Assembly (NCBI RefSeq): GCF_000764185.1
Contig: NZ_JQEC01000047.1
Location: forward strand, 1-64,000
Reading direction: 5' to 3'
Length of the DNA: 64,000 bases
Source of the DNA: Colwellia psychrerythraea
GTDB taxonomy: Bacteria; Pseudomonadota; Gammaproteobacteria; Enterobacterales; Alteromonadaceae
The notes under the pieces were generated by a model that had not been told where the DNA came from, did no database searches, and saw nothing but the letters and a program-made list of their open reading frames with translations. Both the position numbers and the translations under genes were made by a program. Numbering within the stretch: position 1 is the stretch's first letter; each line of letters opens with the position of its first letter. Below, in pieces: positions 27,297 to 37,423 of the stretch.

Positions 27297-30200
27297 TTGA
27301 TTTTAATAAAAAGCTTAAGGAATATTTTAATTGTTACGCTCACCTCAGTAAGTTTACTTGCCTGTGAAGAGGGTGATGAAACGACTGACGAAGTTACACC
27401 AATCCCTGTGGTTGATACTTTACCAGAGCCAGTGGCTAGCGCAGGTGATAACGAGTTAGTTATTTTCTACGACCGCTCTGATGATAGTTATGACGACTGG
27501 GTATTACATTTATGGAATGGCGATGGCTGTGATTCCTACACCAGCGAAAATACCGAATGGGCATCAGGACAAGAAAACAGCGGCATAGATGCAAACTATG
27601 GTGCTTATTGGATACTGCCACTAAAAACTGATCATAACGGTTGTGCTAATTTTATTGTGCATAAAGGTGATGAAAAAGACATTGGTGGTGATACTAATAA
27701 CGTAGTCGACCTAACCGGTGAACACACTATTTGGACATTGTCCGGTAACAGTGAATTATATACCGCCGCTATATTAGCCTCTAAAGGTGTATTTATCGAA
27801 GATGCTAGCGCACATTGGTTAACGGCTTCTACAATTTTACTACCTACTGACAATACCGTTGAAGTTCGTATATACCATTCAGCTAATGCTGACCTAGGTT
27901 TTGATTCTGTTACCGGCATAGCGGGTGATAACTTTATTAGCTTTACCCCAAGTACTCTTAGCGAAAATGAAGCCGCATTGGTGCCTCATATTAAAGATTC
28001 ATTTGCAGCTTATGCAACGACTGCCGACTTATCATTAATTAAAGCCGCTTTAAAAGGTGAGTTAGTAGCAATAGCGTATTCAGCGGATGGTGAGATGTTA
28101 TCGGCAACACGTGTGCAAATTGCCAAAGCCCTTGATGATATTTATACCTCAGGTGATTTTGATGCAAATGAAGCAACTTTCGGTGTTGTTTATAGCAACG
28201 ATAATATTACAGCTTCAGTTTGGGCACCAACAGCTCAGGTTGTTGCCTTACAAGTATTTGATGAGGCTAAAACCTTAACCAGTACCGAATCTATGATACT
28301 TGATGATGCAACAGGTATATGGTCATTTACCGGTGATAAGACATCTTATGATCGTAAGTTTTTCCGTTATCAAGTCAGTATTTATCACCCGATTTCACAA
28401 AAAATTGAAAACATTTGGTCAACTGACCCTTACTCAGTGAGTTTAGCGACTAATGGTTTGTATTCGCAATTTGTTAACTTAAATGATGATGATTTAAAGC
28501 CCGTTGGTTGGGATAATCATTTATCACCAACGATTGTAGAAATTGAAGATGCGGTGATTTTAGAGGCGCATATTCGAGACTTTAGTGTCACTGATAGCAC
28601 CACAACAGCAGAAAATCGTGGTAAATACTTAGCTTTTACTGAAACTGATTCAAATGCCGTGCAATACCTGAAAATCCTAGCCGACGCTGGTGTCACTCAT
28701 TTTCATATGTTACCCGCCAATGACATAGCGACCATTAAAGAAGGGGTAGGAGAAACGGTTAATATTCATAATACGGTTGCCGAATTATGTGCTTTAGATG
28801 CTAGTGCACCGGTATGTGGTGTGGAAGATAATAGCGCCACTATTCTTTCGGTGTTAGAAAGTTATCAGCCAACAAGCAATGACGCTAAAGATTTAGTTGC
28901 AGCTATGCGTGGTATCGATAGCTTTAACTGGGGTTACGACCCGCATCATTTTAATGCACCAGAAGGCAGTTATGCTTCAAATGCTGATGGCGTAACACGT
29001 ATTAAAGAAATGCGCGAAATGAACAAAGCCTTACACGACTTAGGTTTTAGAGTCGTTCTCGATGTAGTTTATAACCATACTTCAGCGTCTGGCTTATGGG
29101 ATAACTCTGTTTTTGATAAAATGGTGCCGGGTTATTATCACAGGTACAACGAGATCTCTGGTGATTTAGAAAAATCTACCTGTTGTGATAATACGGCTAC
29201 CGAGCATGTGATGATGGGCAAGTTTGTCGTTGATTCTTTAGTGCAATGGGCCAAGCAGTATAAATTTGATAGCTTCCGTTTTGATATTATGGGACATATG
29301 CCTAAAGCTAATATTTTGGCTGCTCGTGAAGCGGTGCAAGCTATTGACCCTGATAATTACTTTTATGGTGAAGGCTGGAACTGGGGAGAAGTTGTAAGTG
29401 GTCGTTTATTTGAAAATGCCATTCAAGAAACGATGGCAGGCTCAGAGGTTGGTACCTTTAATGATCGTCCACGTGATGCCATTCGTGAAGCGGTACTTTC
29501 GGTCAGCTCACCTGATTTAAATAAAATAGATAAAATTCGTCGTGGTTTAGCGGGCACTTTACAAAATTATCAACTGCAAGATTTTAAAGGCATTACTAAG
29601 CTAGGTCGTGATTTTTCAGATGGTCAAGCTTACGCTTTAGATCCTGCCGATATCATTAACTATGTTTCGAAACATGATAATGAAACTTTATGGGACTATT
29701 TACAATATAACTTACCTACAGCAATGCTCAATGATGATCGTGTGCGTGTGCATACCTTATCGGCAAGCATTCCGTTATTAAGCCAAGGCATACCTTTCTT
29801 CCAATTAGGACTAGATAAGATGCGCTCTAAATCCATGGACAGAAATACCTATGATGCAGGTGATTGGTATAACGCCGTTGATTATACCAACCAAAGTAAT
29901 AACTGGCAGGCTGGTACACCGATTGATAATAGTAACGATAGTAATTTAACAACGATTGCCACCATAAAAAGTAACATCGAAATAGCCGTTGATAATAGCG
30001 ATATTGATTTCAGCTCTGCGATCTTTGCTGAGTTCTTAGCTATTCGTAGTGATAGTTCATTATTTAGATTAACCACAGAGCAAGATATTATTGACCGTGT
30101 TGGTTTTCATAATACCGGCGCTAATCAAACCCAAGGTTTGATCGTGATGAGCATCGATGATGGTATTGATAGTGGTATTGAGGGTTCTCCTCAACTAACG

Positions 30201-31241
30201 GATTTAGATAATAACTATGACGCTATTGTTGTGGTCATTAACGGCACTGATGCCCAGCAAAGTCATACCATCAGTACGGCAACTAATTTTACTCTTCACT
30301 CGATACAGAAAACGTCTGTAGATAGCAGTGTCCAAGCAGCAAGCTTTACCGGGGGAACGGGTGAAGGCACCTTTACAGTACCTGCTTATACCACTGCAGT
30401 ATTTGTTAAAATGCAAGTTGGTGCCCAAGGAATAGGATTAGCAGCGGGTATTACTCGAGATGCTGTCGATGTTGCACCTTATGGTAATAACACGATTTAT
30501 CTGCGTGGTTCGATGAACAACGATGGCGCTGATGGTTTTACTTCAGCAGATACTTTTACCTACGACGGTAATGGCATTTATAGTTTAAACACTAGCCTAA
30601 CTGCTGGCGTGCAAAGCTTTACCATAACCTCCATTGATTCAGTAGCGATTGATTTAGGCTTTATTGATGTCAGTATTGATGCAAACTCAATTGCAGTGAC
30701 AAATAATGGCGGAAACATGGATTTCACAGCTGATGCTGAAGGTAGCTTTACTTTCACCTTTGATGCTTCAATTGCTACGCCAGTGATAACGGTTAGCAGT
30801 GTTTCACCTACGGTTGATTGTTCTTTATTAACTGACTCTGCTGATGGTATTCCATTTGACATTGCTGGCAGCGGTGAACTCTATGTCAGAGGTGATCATT
30901 CTGGCTGGGGCGCAAATGAGTTATATCGTTTACATTATAAAGGCAATAAGCAATATCAAGCCGTTGCCGATTTTGATGGTGCAATGTCATTTAAATTAGC
31001 CTCTGATGATGATAGCTGGACCACACAATTGTGGGCACAAGCTAACGATAGTACTAACATTAACCCTGACAACCTTAGCGTAGGTATTAATTATAATGTT
31101 GCTTATGAAAATGCCGGTGAAACGAATAATGCAGCGAACTTACCTGCTGGCAGTTATAGCTTTTTATTAACACTTAATGAAGCTACCCCTGCACCGGGCG
31201 CGAATGTTGGTAATTTAATTATTCAGCAGTGCCAACCTTAA
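27297..31241 (+). CDS. pulA: lipoprotein pullulanase, GH13, with extra C-terminal modules
   Basis: 1314 residues. The lipobox SLLAC gives a surface or outer-membrane lipoprotein. In order: a pullulanase-associated carbohydrate-binding domain (residues ~45-150), N2 and CBM48-like domains (~165-370), then the catalytic barrel with YNWGYDP-type FNWGYDP, VVLDVVYNHT, the nucleophile in FRFDIMGH (~660), the acid in YGEGWNWGE (~691) and VSKHDNET (~790). It cleaves alpha-1,6 branches of pullulan and starch dextrins. Residues ~1050-1314 add two starch-binding-like sandwiches (IYLRGSMNNDG, LYVRGDHSGWG) absent from the second copy. Start TTG 27297 is supported by AAAGGA 7 bases before; no ATG fits. Confidence 0.92.
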   Translation: MILIKSLRNILIVTLTSVSLLACEEGDETTDEVTPIPVVDTLPEPVASAGDNELVIFYDRSDDSYDDWVLHLWNGDGCDSYTSENTEWASGQENSGIDANYGAYWILPLKTDHNGCANFIVHKGDEKDIGGDTNNVVDLTGEHTIWTLSGNSELYTAAILASKGVFIEDASAHWLTASTILLPTDNTVEVRIYHSANADLGFDSVTGIAGDNFISFTPSTLSENEAALVPHIKDSFAAYATTADLSLIKAALKGELVAIAYSADGEMLSATRVQIAKALDDIYTSGDFDANEATFGVVYSNDNITASVWAPTAQVVALQVFDEAKTLTSTESMILDDATGIWSFTGDKTSYDRKFFRYQVSIYHPISQKIENIWSTDPYSVSLATNGLYSQFVNLNDDDLKPVGWDNHLSPTIVEIEDAVILEAHIRDFSVTDSTTTAENRGKYLAFTETDSNAVQYLKILADAGVTHFHMLPANDIATIKEGVGETVNIHNTVAELCALDASAPVCGVEDNSATILSVLESYQPTSNDAKDLVAAMRGIDSFNWGYDPHHFNAPEGSYASNADGVTRIKEMREMNKALHDLGFRVVLDVVYNHTSASGLWDNSVFDKMVPGYYHRYNEISGDLEKSTCCDNTATEHVMMGKFVVDSLVQWAKQYKFDSFRFDIMGHMPKANILAAREAVQAIDPDNYFYGEGWNWGEVVSGRLFENAIQETMAGSEVGTFNDRPRDAIREAVLSVSSPDLNKIDKIRRGLAGTLQNYQLQDFKGITKLGRDFSDGQAYALDPADIINYVSKHDNETLWDYLQYNLPTAMLNDDRVRVHTLSASIPLLSQGIPFFQLGLDKMRSKSMDRNTYDAGDWYNAVDYTNQSNNWQAGTPIDNSNDSNLTTIATIKSNIEIAVDNSDIDFSSAIFAEFLAIRSDSSLFRLTTEQDIIDRVGFHNTGANQTQGLIVMSIDDGIDSGIEGSPQLTDLDNNYDAIVVVINGTDAQQSHTISTATNFTLHSIQKTSVDSSVQAASFTGGTGEGTFTVPAYTTAVFVKMQVGAQGIGLAAGITRDAVDVAPYGNNTIYLRGSMNNDGADGFTSADTFTYDGNGIYSLNTSLTAGVQSFTITSIDSVAIDLGFIDVSIDANSIAVTNNGGNMDFTADAEGSFTFTFDASIATPVITVSSVSPTVDCSLLTDSADGIPFDIAGSGELYVRGDHSGWGANELYRLHYKGNKQYQAVADFDGAMSFKLASDDDSWTTQLWAQANDSTNINPDNLSVGINYNVAYENAGETNNAANLPAGSYSFLLTLNEATPAPGANVGNLIIQQCQP

Positions 31242-31291
31242 GCTAAATATAGTTAATCACTTAGGCCTATACTTCTAAGTGATAAGTTAAC

Positions 31292-31323
31292 AAGGCTTGC
31301 TGAGTAAATCAGCAAGCCTTTTT
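31292..31323 (+). terminator. intrinsic terminator after the first pullulanase
   Basis: A perfect 12-bp stem (AAGGCTTGCTGA / TCAGCAAGCCTT) with a 5-base loop, then TTTTT. Confidence 0.85.
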
Positions 31324-31369
31324 CATTGTAACTTTGCACAGGAAAGCTACTTGTAAATTATTACTCTGC

Positions 31370-32305
31370 TTACAGCTTCGATATTTGCTTCGCTAAAGAT
31401 TCAGGCTCGGAAAAGTCAGACGTTTTTAATATAACTTCACCATTTTTTACAATGACTAAGCTCGGTAATTCTTTCACCGCATATTGATGAAACATACCAT
31501 TGCTAACATCAATCGCAATGGCATGTTTTACCTGATACTTTTTGGTGTAATTCGCCAGTTCAGCAGGTCCTGTCCAAAGTCTTGAAATGATGCCTTGCCA
31601 TTCGATGTTGTCAAACTGCAGGGTTAAATCATTGACAGAATTTTGTGCCGCAATACATTGTTGTGATGCGCTTGGACGAGAGTCTTTAAAGTACCAATCA
31701 CACCAAGAGGCAGTAAATAAAAACGCCTGTGTTTTATTGTTATTAAGTCCTAACTCCAGTGGCAACGCAGTTTCTGTAATAGCATTGTCGGCCAATAAGT
31801 CTAACGGCTGATTGTTACTAATCAGAGCTATTTTGTTATCAAGCACTGAATCGGCTTTGTGGCCGAGGTGAACTAAGTTCATTTGTTTATCAAACAATAA
31901 ATGATATGGGGTACCTAGTAACCTGAATGCTTGCGCTAAGTCGCCACTATTATCGATAGCCATAGGCATTGATAAGTTGAACTCTTGCTGCACTTTTTGC
32001 ACTGCAGTTAAATTATCATTGATACCTAGATTAATGGCGATGACCGCTAAATTGTCACCATGTTGTTGGCTGATTTTTTCAAAGTGGGGCATTTGCTCAA
32101 TACAGGGTTTGCACCACGTTGCCCAAAACTTTAAATAGACCGGCTTTTTACCTTGATATTGTTCTAAGGTAATCACTTCTCCAGTGGTTAAGGTCATAGG
32201 TACAGTTAATAACTGTTTCGATAAGTTACTGGCTTGCAGCAAAGAAACTGGACTGATAAATAGTGTCAGAGTGATGGACAATAACAATCTTTTTAACATG
32301 AACAT
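31370..32305 (-). CDS. TlpA-like thioredoxin-fold protein with a second thioredoxin-like half
   Basis: 311 residues. A signal peptide (LLLSITLTLFISPVSLLQA) places it in the periplasm. The first half is a complete TlpA/ResA-type domain with the redox motif WCKPC (FWATWCKPCIEQMPHF, ~residue 65) and the cis-Pro loop LLGTPYHLLFD. The second half (~185-311) looks like another thioredoxin fold with ASWCDWYFKDSRP in place of CxxC and a late KELPSLVIVKNGE. It may be a disulfide oxidoreductase with one active and one altered site. It is divergent from the LysR gene and lies between the two pullulanases. Confidence 0.8.
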   Translation of the reverse strand: MFMLKRLLLSITLTLFISPVSLLQASNLSKQLLTVPMTLTTGEVITLEQYQGKKPVYLKFWATWCKPCIEQMPHFEKISQQHGDNLAVIAINLGINDNLTAVQKVQQEFNLSMPMAIDNSGDLAQAFRLLGTPYHLLFDKQMNLVHLGHKADSVLDNKIALISNNQPLDLLADNAITETALPLELGLNNNKTQAFLFTASWCDWYFKDSRPSASQQCIAAQNSVNDLTLQFDNIEWQGIISRLWTGPAELANYTKKYQVKHAIAIDVSNGMFHQYAVKELPSLVIVKNGEVILKTSDFSEPESLAKQISKL

Positions 32306-32479
32306 AAGGAACCTTTTGGTAATTAGTTGAAGGTGATTTATAGATTTTTCTGCTTAGCCATTTCAATAAAACTCAGTTTACGGCAAATTATTATTATCAG
32401 AAGTGCGGATAATGAATTACATTGGTGAATATAATTCATTAATAACATTTACTCATTCCATTTATTAAGAAAGAGCACT

Positions 32480-33436
32480 ATGGATAAATTTAAAACCATC
32501 GCTTTGTTTATGTCGACTATCGAAACTGGCAGCTTTTCTGCAACCGCCAAAAAACATTCGACCGACCCCTCTACAGTAAGTAAAGCGATTAAAAGGTTAG
32601 AAGAGCAACTCGGTTTGCAATTGTTATATCGCTCTACTCGGCAATTGAGTTTGACCTCAGCAGGACAGAAGTATGCAGATACGGTTGGCTCTCTCTATCA
32701 ACAACTTGAGTCGTGTGAACAAGAATTAAAATCAGACAATAATAGTTACAGTGGAGCGTTGAAAATTAACTTACCGGTATCGTATGGCCGTATGTATATG
32801 CTGCCAATGTTAAGTCAATTTAAAAAGGCCTATCCTGAAATCCAGTTAGATGTCAGTTTTAATGATCACTATGTCGATATGATTAGTGATGCGGTCGATG
32901 TTTCTATTCGCAGTGGTACATTAAATGATAGCCGTTTGGTGGCACAAAAGCTGTCACCAATGCCTTTTGTTTTGTGTAGTAGTAAGGATTTAATAAGCAC
33001 GCGAGAGTTTGTAATTTCTAATAAAGTACTGGCCGCTTTGCCTTGGGTATTGTTTCGCTTCAAGCAAACGGGTAAGACCATGCCGATAAACTTCTCTTAT
33101 CAAGGTCGCACTATTAACTTTGAGCCTGAAAAGGTCACTATTGTTGATGATGGTGAAGCGATGGCGCAAATGTGCGCAGAAGGTTTAGGGCTTAGCCTTA
33201 TGCCCCATTTTACCGCCAAGGCCTTAGTTGTTGCAGGCAAGATGAAGGTTGTGGCAAAACTTGATGACTTTCCCAATGCTGGGGTATTTATTGTTTACCC
33301 TAAACGTAAAGACTTACCCAAACGCATGCAAGTATTTATCGAGTTTGTCAAAAATTATCTTAAAGAAATAGGGGAGTCGCCATCGCAAACCTGGCTTGAT
33401 ACATGGGAAATACCGAGCGAGATCACTGGTGCCTGA
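32480..33436 (+). CDS. LysR-family transcriptional regulator
   Basis: 318 residues. The winged helix (FKTIALFMSTIETGSFSATA, DPSTVSKAIKRLEEQLGLQL) and the effector domain (NLPVSYGRMYMLPMLSQF, DDGEAMAQMCAEGLGLSLMP) are complete, of the CrgA/DmlR-like subgroup. It is divergent from the thioredoxin-like gene with 174 bases between, so that gene is the likeliest target. The pullulanase gene downstream has its own LacI-type operator. Confidence 0.88.
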   Translation: MDKFKTIALFMSTIETGSFSATAKKHSTDPSTVSKAIKRLEEQLGLQLLYRSTRQLSLTSAGQKYADTVGSLYQQLESCEQELKSDNNSYSGALKINLPVSYGRMYMLPMLSQFKKAYPEIQLDVSFNDHYVDMISDAVDVSIRSGTLNDSRLVAQKLSPMPFVLCSSKDLISTREFVISNKVLAALPWVLFRFKQTGKTMPINFSYQGRTINFEPEKVTIVDDGEAMAQMCAEGLGLSLMPHFTAKALVVAGKMKVVAKLDDFPNAGVFIVYPKRKDLPKRMQVFIEFVKNYLKEIGESPSQTWLDTWEIPSEITGA

Positions 33437-33447
33437 TACTTCTCAAT

Positions 33448-33465
33448 ACTGAATACGTATGTAAT
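33448..33465. promoter_or_regulatory. LacI-type (MalR-like) operator 3
   Basis: ACTGAATACGTATGTAAT, the same core (GAATACGTATG) as operators 1 and 2, 76 bases before the second pullulanase start. It links this gene to the same regulon. Confidence 0.65.
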
Positions 33466-33540
33466 TAGCTAAAACTAGTTTTTATCTAATCTCTGAACGA
33501 GTAAGTTAATATCCATAACAAATTTAACGACTCCTCTATC

Positions 33541-36414
33541 ATGAAAGTAACTTCTTTTTCTCCCGCTAATTCAACGATTAATCGCACTATTTCTCTTGCG
33601 CTCTCAACGATTATGCTTGTCAGTGCATGTGGTGAAATAAGTGAACCGCCACAATTACAGCAAGCAGAAATCAGTGTCGACAATGAAACTGTTACCACTG
33701 ATAAAAATGCTGCTATTACTAGTGAACTAGTCAATCTAGCGAGTGATAGTTCAGCTCATTGGTTAACAGCTGAATTATTAGTTTTACCTAAAACAAACAA
33801 AGAACTGTTATATCAATTACTCAATACATCAATAAAAGAATTTGATGCAGTTACATTATTGCCAGTCGATTTCCCTGAAAATTTAGCTAAAAAATTCCCG
33901 CACCTTGCTGAGTTTCAGGCTTATAAAGTTGACTTGTCACAGACGAAAGTTAAGGCGTGGTTAAAGCAACAATTAATGGTTGTTGCTCTTGATAGAGCTC
34001 AGCAAGTACAAAAGGTTTCTTTTGTGCAAATAGGGCCGGTAATTGATGCACTTTATACCCAGGGTGAGAACGATGCTGATGAAGTGACTGACTTAGGTGC
34101 GGTTATTACTAAACAAGGTGTTAGTTTCAAGTTATGGGCTCCAACGGCGCAGTCGGTATCGGTGCAACTTTTTGATGATGATTTACAAGCCATTTCAGCT
34201 GGAAACCTTAAAATGGTAGAAGATACTAATACCGGTGTTTGGCAGGCATTATCAGATGAACACGCCAAATATGTTTATTATAAATATCAACTTGATGTTT
34301 ATCATCCAGCTTCGAAAAAAATAGAGTCATTATCAGTTACCGATCCATATTCTTTGAGTTTATCTGTTAATAGTGAATATTCACAGGTAGTTGACTTAAA
34401 TGACGCTATTACTCAACCAGAAAACTGGCTTAATCAGCAAATACCTACGGTTAATAATGTCGAAGATAATGTCTTTTATGAAACACATATTCGCGATTTT
34501 AGCTCGAACGAGCAGCAGTTAAGTAATGCTAAATTTAAAGGTAAATACAAAGCTTTTAGTGAACAAAAGTCTGATGGCATAAAACATCTAAAAGCACTAC
34601 AAGCAGCAGGGCTAAATAATATTCACCTATTGCCTACTTTTGACATTGCTACGGTTAACGAAGATGAATCTAAACATCTTGATATAGATGATAGCCTGGC
34701 TAAGCTTTGTACTATTACACCAAATACCAGTATCTGTCAGCAATCTTACGATGAAAAACAGTCAATTAGGTCGTTATTACAGGGTTTTTCGGTTGCTGGA
34801 GAAAAAGCACAGCAATTAGTGAGTCAATTACGTGAACATGACAACTATAACTGGGGTTATGACCCTTTTCATTACACAGTGCCTGAAGGCAGTTATGCTG
34901 TTGAAGCAAAAGGTGTATCACGTTTAGTTGAATTTAGAGAAATGGTGCAAAGCCTCCATTCTATGGGGTTTCGGGTGATTATGGACGTGGTTTATAACCA
35001 TACTCACCAAGCAGGATTAGAAAGCAATGCGGTATTAGATAAAATAGTGCCTAATTATTACCATCGTTTAGACCCACTAACAGGCGCTATTGAGCAATCG
35101 ACATGTTGTGATAATACCGCGACAGAGCGTGTAATGATGGCAAAAATGATGACAGACTCATTAGTCGTTTGGGCGCGTGATTATAAAATTGATGGATTTC
35201 GTTTTGATTTAATGGGCCATCAACCCAAAAATGCCATGTTAATGGCAAGAGAAGCTGTACGCCAAGTAGACAGTGATACTTACTTTTATGGTGAAGGTTG
35301 GAACTTTGGTGAAGTCGCTAGCAATAGCCAGTTTGTTCAAGCCAGCCAGTTAGAGTTAGGTGGCAGTGAAATAGGCACTTTCTCTGACAGATTACGCGAT
35401 GCCGTTCGTGGCGGCGGTAACAATACCCGAGATTCTCAAGGCGTAGGTAATGGTCTATTAACCTTCCCTAATGACAAAGCCAATGAAAAGCAAAATGAAG
35501 AAGAAAGTCGGGCGGATTATAATTTACGTATGGATCAATTACGTATTGGCTTAGCCGGTAACTTAATTAACTTCCCGTTAAGATTTCACAATGGTGAGAA
35601 TAATGGCAAAAAAGTATTAGGCAAAGATATCCCATATGGTGATCAGCCAACAGGTTATGCCCTAGACCCTGCTGATACAATTAACTATGTTTCCAAGCAT
35701 GATAACCAAACCCTTTGGGATAACAGTCAATATCGCCTAGCATTTGATGTATCGACGGAAGACAGGGTGAGGATGCATCTACAAAGCTTGTCTTACACCT
35801 TTTTCGCCCAGGGCATACCTTTCTTGCATATGGGCTCAGAGTTTATGCGTTCTAAGTCATTCCTTCGAGATAGTTATGACTATAGTGACTGGTTTAACCG
35901 CGTTGATTTCTCCAAAAAAGATAACTTCTATAATGTTGGTTTACCACCAGCAGAGAAAGATAAAGCGAACTGGCCTTTAATTAAACAAGTATTAGCAGGA
36001 CATCAAGGGCGTGATCAAGTTAATGCAGAGCAAATTCAGCGAAGCAGTAACATCTTTATCAACATGTTAGCTATACGTATGAGCACTCCACTATTTAGAT
36101 TAACCAGTGAACAAGACATTATTGATAAAGTGAGTTTTCTTAATACTGATAACCAACAGTTAGGTTTATTGGTAATGAAAATTGATGATACTCAAGGTGT
36201 GGCTATTGATGACAAGGTAGCAAGTTTAATGGTTATCTTTAATACCAGTGATAAAGTACAGACTTTTGCCTATGGCAGTACTCAGGGTTATCAATTACAC
36301 CCAATACAGAAAAGTGGTGCTGATGAAGTCATTAAACCAAGCAAAGTAACGGCTAATGGCTTTATCGTACCGGCACTAAGCAGTGTGGTATTTGTTAAGC
36401 TGAGAGACTTGTAA
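33541..36414 (+). CDS. pulA: lipoprotein pullulanase, GH13, second copy
   Basis: 957 residues. Signal peptide with lipobox LVSAC. It lacks the N-terminal carbohydrate-binding domain and the C-terminal sandwiches of the first copy but keeps the N2 and CBM48-like domains and the catalytic barrel: YNWGYDPFHYTVPEGSY, VIMDVVYNHT, nucleophile GFRFDLMGH, acid YGEGWNFGE, VSKHDNQT. An insertion with RGGGNNTRDSQG and an ENNGKKVLG loop distinguishes it from the paralogue. It probably debranches shorter maltodextrins after uptake or at the surface. Operator 3 lies upstream. Confidence 0.92.
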   Translation: MKVTSFSPANSTINRTISLALSTIMLVSACGEISEPPQLQQAEISVDNETVTTDKNAAITSELVNLASDSSAHWLTAELLVLPKTNKELLYQLLNTSIKEFDAVTLLPVDFPENLAKKFPHLAEFQAYKVDLSQTKVKAWLKQQLMVVALDRAQQVQKVSFVQIGPVIDALYTQGENDADEVTDLGAVITKQGVSFKLWAPTAQSVSVQLFDDDLQAISAGNLKMVEDTNTGVWQALSDEHAKYVYYKYQLDVYHPASKKIESLSVTDPYSLSLSVNSEYSQVVDLNDAITQPENWLNQQIPTVNNVEDNVFYETHIRDFSSNEQQLSNAKFKGKYKAFSEQKSDGIKHLKALQAAGLNNIHLLPTFDIATVNEDESKHLDIDDSLAKLCTITPNTSICQQSYDEKQSIRSLLQGFSVAGEKAQQLVSQLREHDNYNWGYDPFHYTVPEGSYAVEAKGVSRLVEFREMVQSLHSMGFRVIMDVVYNHTHQAGLESNAVLDKIVPNYYHRLDPLTGAIEQSTCCDNTATERVMMAKMMTDSLVVWARDYKIDGFRFDLMGHQPKNAMLMAREAVRQVDSDTYFYGEGWNFGEVASNSQFVQASQLELGGSEIGTFSDRLRDAVRGGGNNTRDSQGVGNGLLTFPNDKANEKQNEEESRADYNLRMDQLRIGLAGNLINFPLRFHNGENNGKKVLGKDIPYGDQPTGYALDPADTINYVSKHDNQTLWDNSQYRLAFDVSTEDRVRMHLQSLSYTFFAQGIPFLHMGSEFMRSKSFLRDSYDYSDWFNRVDFSKKDNFYNVGLPPAEKDKANWPLIKQVLAGHQGRDQVNAEQIQRSSNIFINMLAIRMSTPLFRLTSEQDIIDKVSFLNTDNQQLGLLVMKIDDTQGVAIDDKVASLMVIFNTSDKVQTFAYGSTQGYQLHPIQKSGADEVIKPSKVTANGFIVPALSSVVFVKLRDL

Positions 36415-36457
36415 TGGCCAAAATACGTTAAACAGTATTCGGTTATTAATGATAAAA

Positions 36458-36499
36458 AAGCCCTGCTGGACAATTATTAATAATTGTCCAGCAGGGCTT
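36458..36499. terminator. intrinsic terminator between convergent genes
   Basis: A perfect 19-bp stem beginning AAGCCCTGCTGGACAATTA with a TTAA loop. The T-run (TTTTTT) lies on the minus strand, so it mainly ends the acyltransferase gene; it can also stop the pullulanase transcript. Confidence 0.85.
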
Positions 36500-36541
36500 G
36501 AATGTATTTAAAGCGTTAGACTTAGTTAGTTTAGCCAGTGT

Positions 36542-37423
36542 TTAAACACTCGGCGATAAATGTAAGAAACAGCCACGACCGGCAAAAGTAAGTTGATATC
36601 GAGGCTCAACACTATCAACACTATCATCGGTATTAATGCTTTTTTCTAACAAACCTTTTTCAACCAAAAAATCTAACATGTTAGTTGATAGCTCACTTAA
36701 TTTGGTTTTCGCGGTAATTTCAACTTTGGTGGCAACACCCTTAAAAGAATACAGCGCTTTTATAATTTTGGCTTCCGCTTCAGATATTTTTGGCATACGG
36801 CCAGTATATGGAGGGAATTGAAGTAAGGGGAACTTACCTTGAATACTTTCGTAAGAAGCCTGTATAGCTTTAATATCATTGTTTTTATTATCCGTTAGAG
36901 TAAAGGTATGAAAAACCCCAGTCTCTTTACTTAAATAATCAACTTTCGCTAAAAATATTGGTAAACCACATCCTTGAGCAACATGGTAGAATCCGCTTTT
37001 CCATTTAGGTACTAGGCCACGTGTTCCTTCGGGGGTAAATAAGAAAAACACTCGGTTTAATTTCTGGCTATTAATAAAGCTTTTTATTTGCTCAACTTGG
37101 CCTATGCCTTTTGCTGAACGGTCAATAGGAATGGCGCCTAGATACATCATCCAAGTACCTAATACCGGAACTCTACATAAGCTTTCTTTTACTGAGAAAT
37201 AAATTTTAACATCTTGTAAAATTGCCGCGCCTAAGGCGTAAACAAAATCCCAGTTTGAGGTATGAGGTGCTGCAATTGCCACACCAGCACCCTCAGGTGC
37301 TATTTTACAAAGTTTCCAACCAGCGATTTTGAACCACGATGAGAAGATAAATTTTAAGAAATATTTTGTGAAAATACCGTCGAAGATGGTTTTTTCTCTA
37401 ATGGTGAGTGTTTTTTTAGCCAT
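36542..37423 (-). CDS. 1-acyl-glycerol-3-phosphate acyltransferase (PlsC-like)
   Basis: 293 residues. The acyltransferase motif HTSNWD (HxxxxD form, ~residue 53), the GAIPIDRS block and the FTPEGTRG block (EGTR) are all present and ordered as in PlsC-type enzymes that esterify lysophospholipids at the membrane. The C-terminal ~80 residues (EAKIIKALYSFKGVATKVEI, LSTNMLDFLVEKGLLEKS) look like a winged-helix extension that ordinary PlsC lacks. Stand-alone gene; the substrate may not be lysophosphatidate. Confidence 0.8.
   Translation of the reverse strand: MAKKTLTIREKTIFDGIFTKYFLKFIFSSWFKIAGWKLCKIAPEGAGVAIAAPHTSNWDFVYALGAAILQDVKIYFSVKESLCRVPVLGTWMMYLGAIPIDRSAKGIGQVEQIKSFINSQKLNRVFFLFTPEGTRGLVPKWKSGFYHVAQGCGLPIFLAKVDYLSKETGVFHTFTLTDNKNNDIKAIQASYESIQGKFPLLQFPPYTGRMPKISEAEAKIIKALYSFKGVATKVEITAKTKLSELSTNMLDFLVEKGLLEKSINTDDSVDSVEPRYQLTFAGRGCFLHLSPSV

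Noticed and set aside
27161..27367. Frame overlapping the operators before the first pullulanase
   Set aside because: It consists of operator DNA and runs out of frame into the pullulanase signal peptide.
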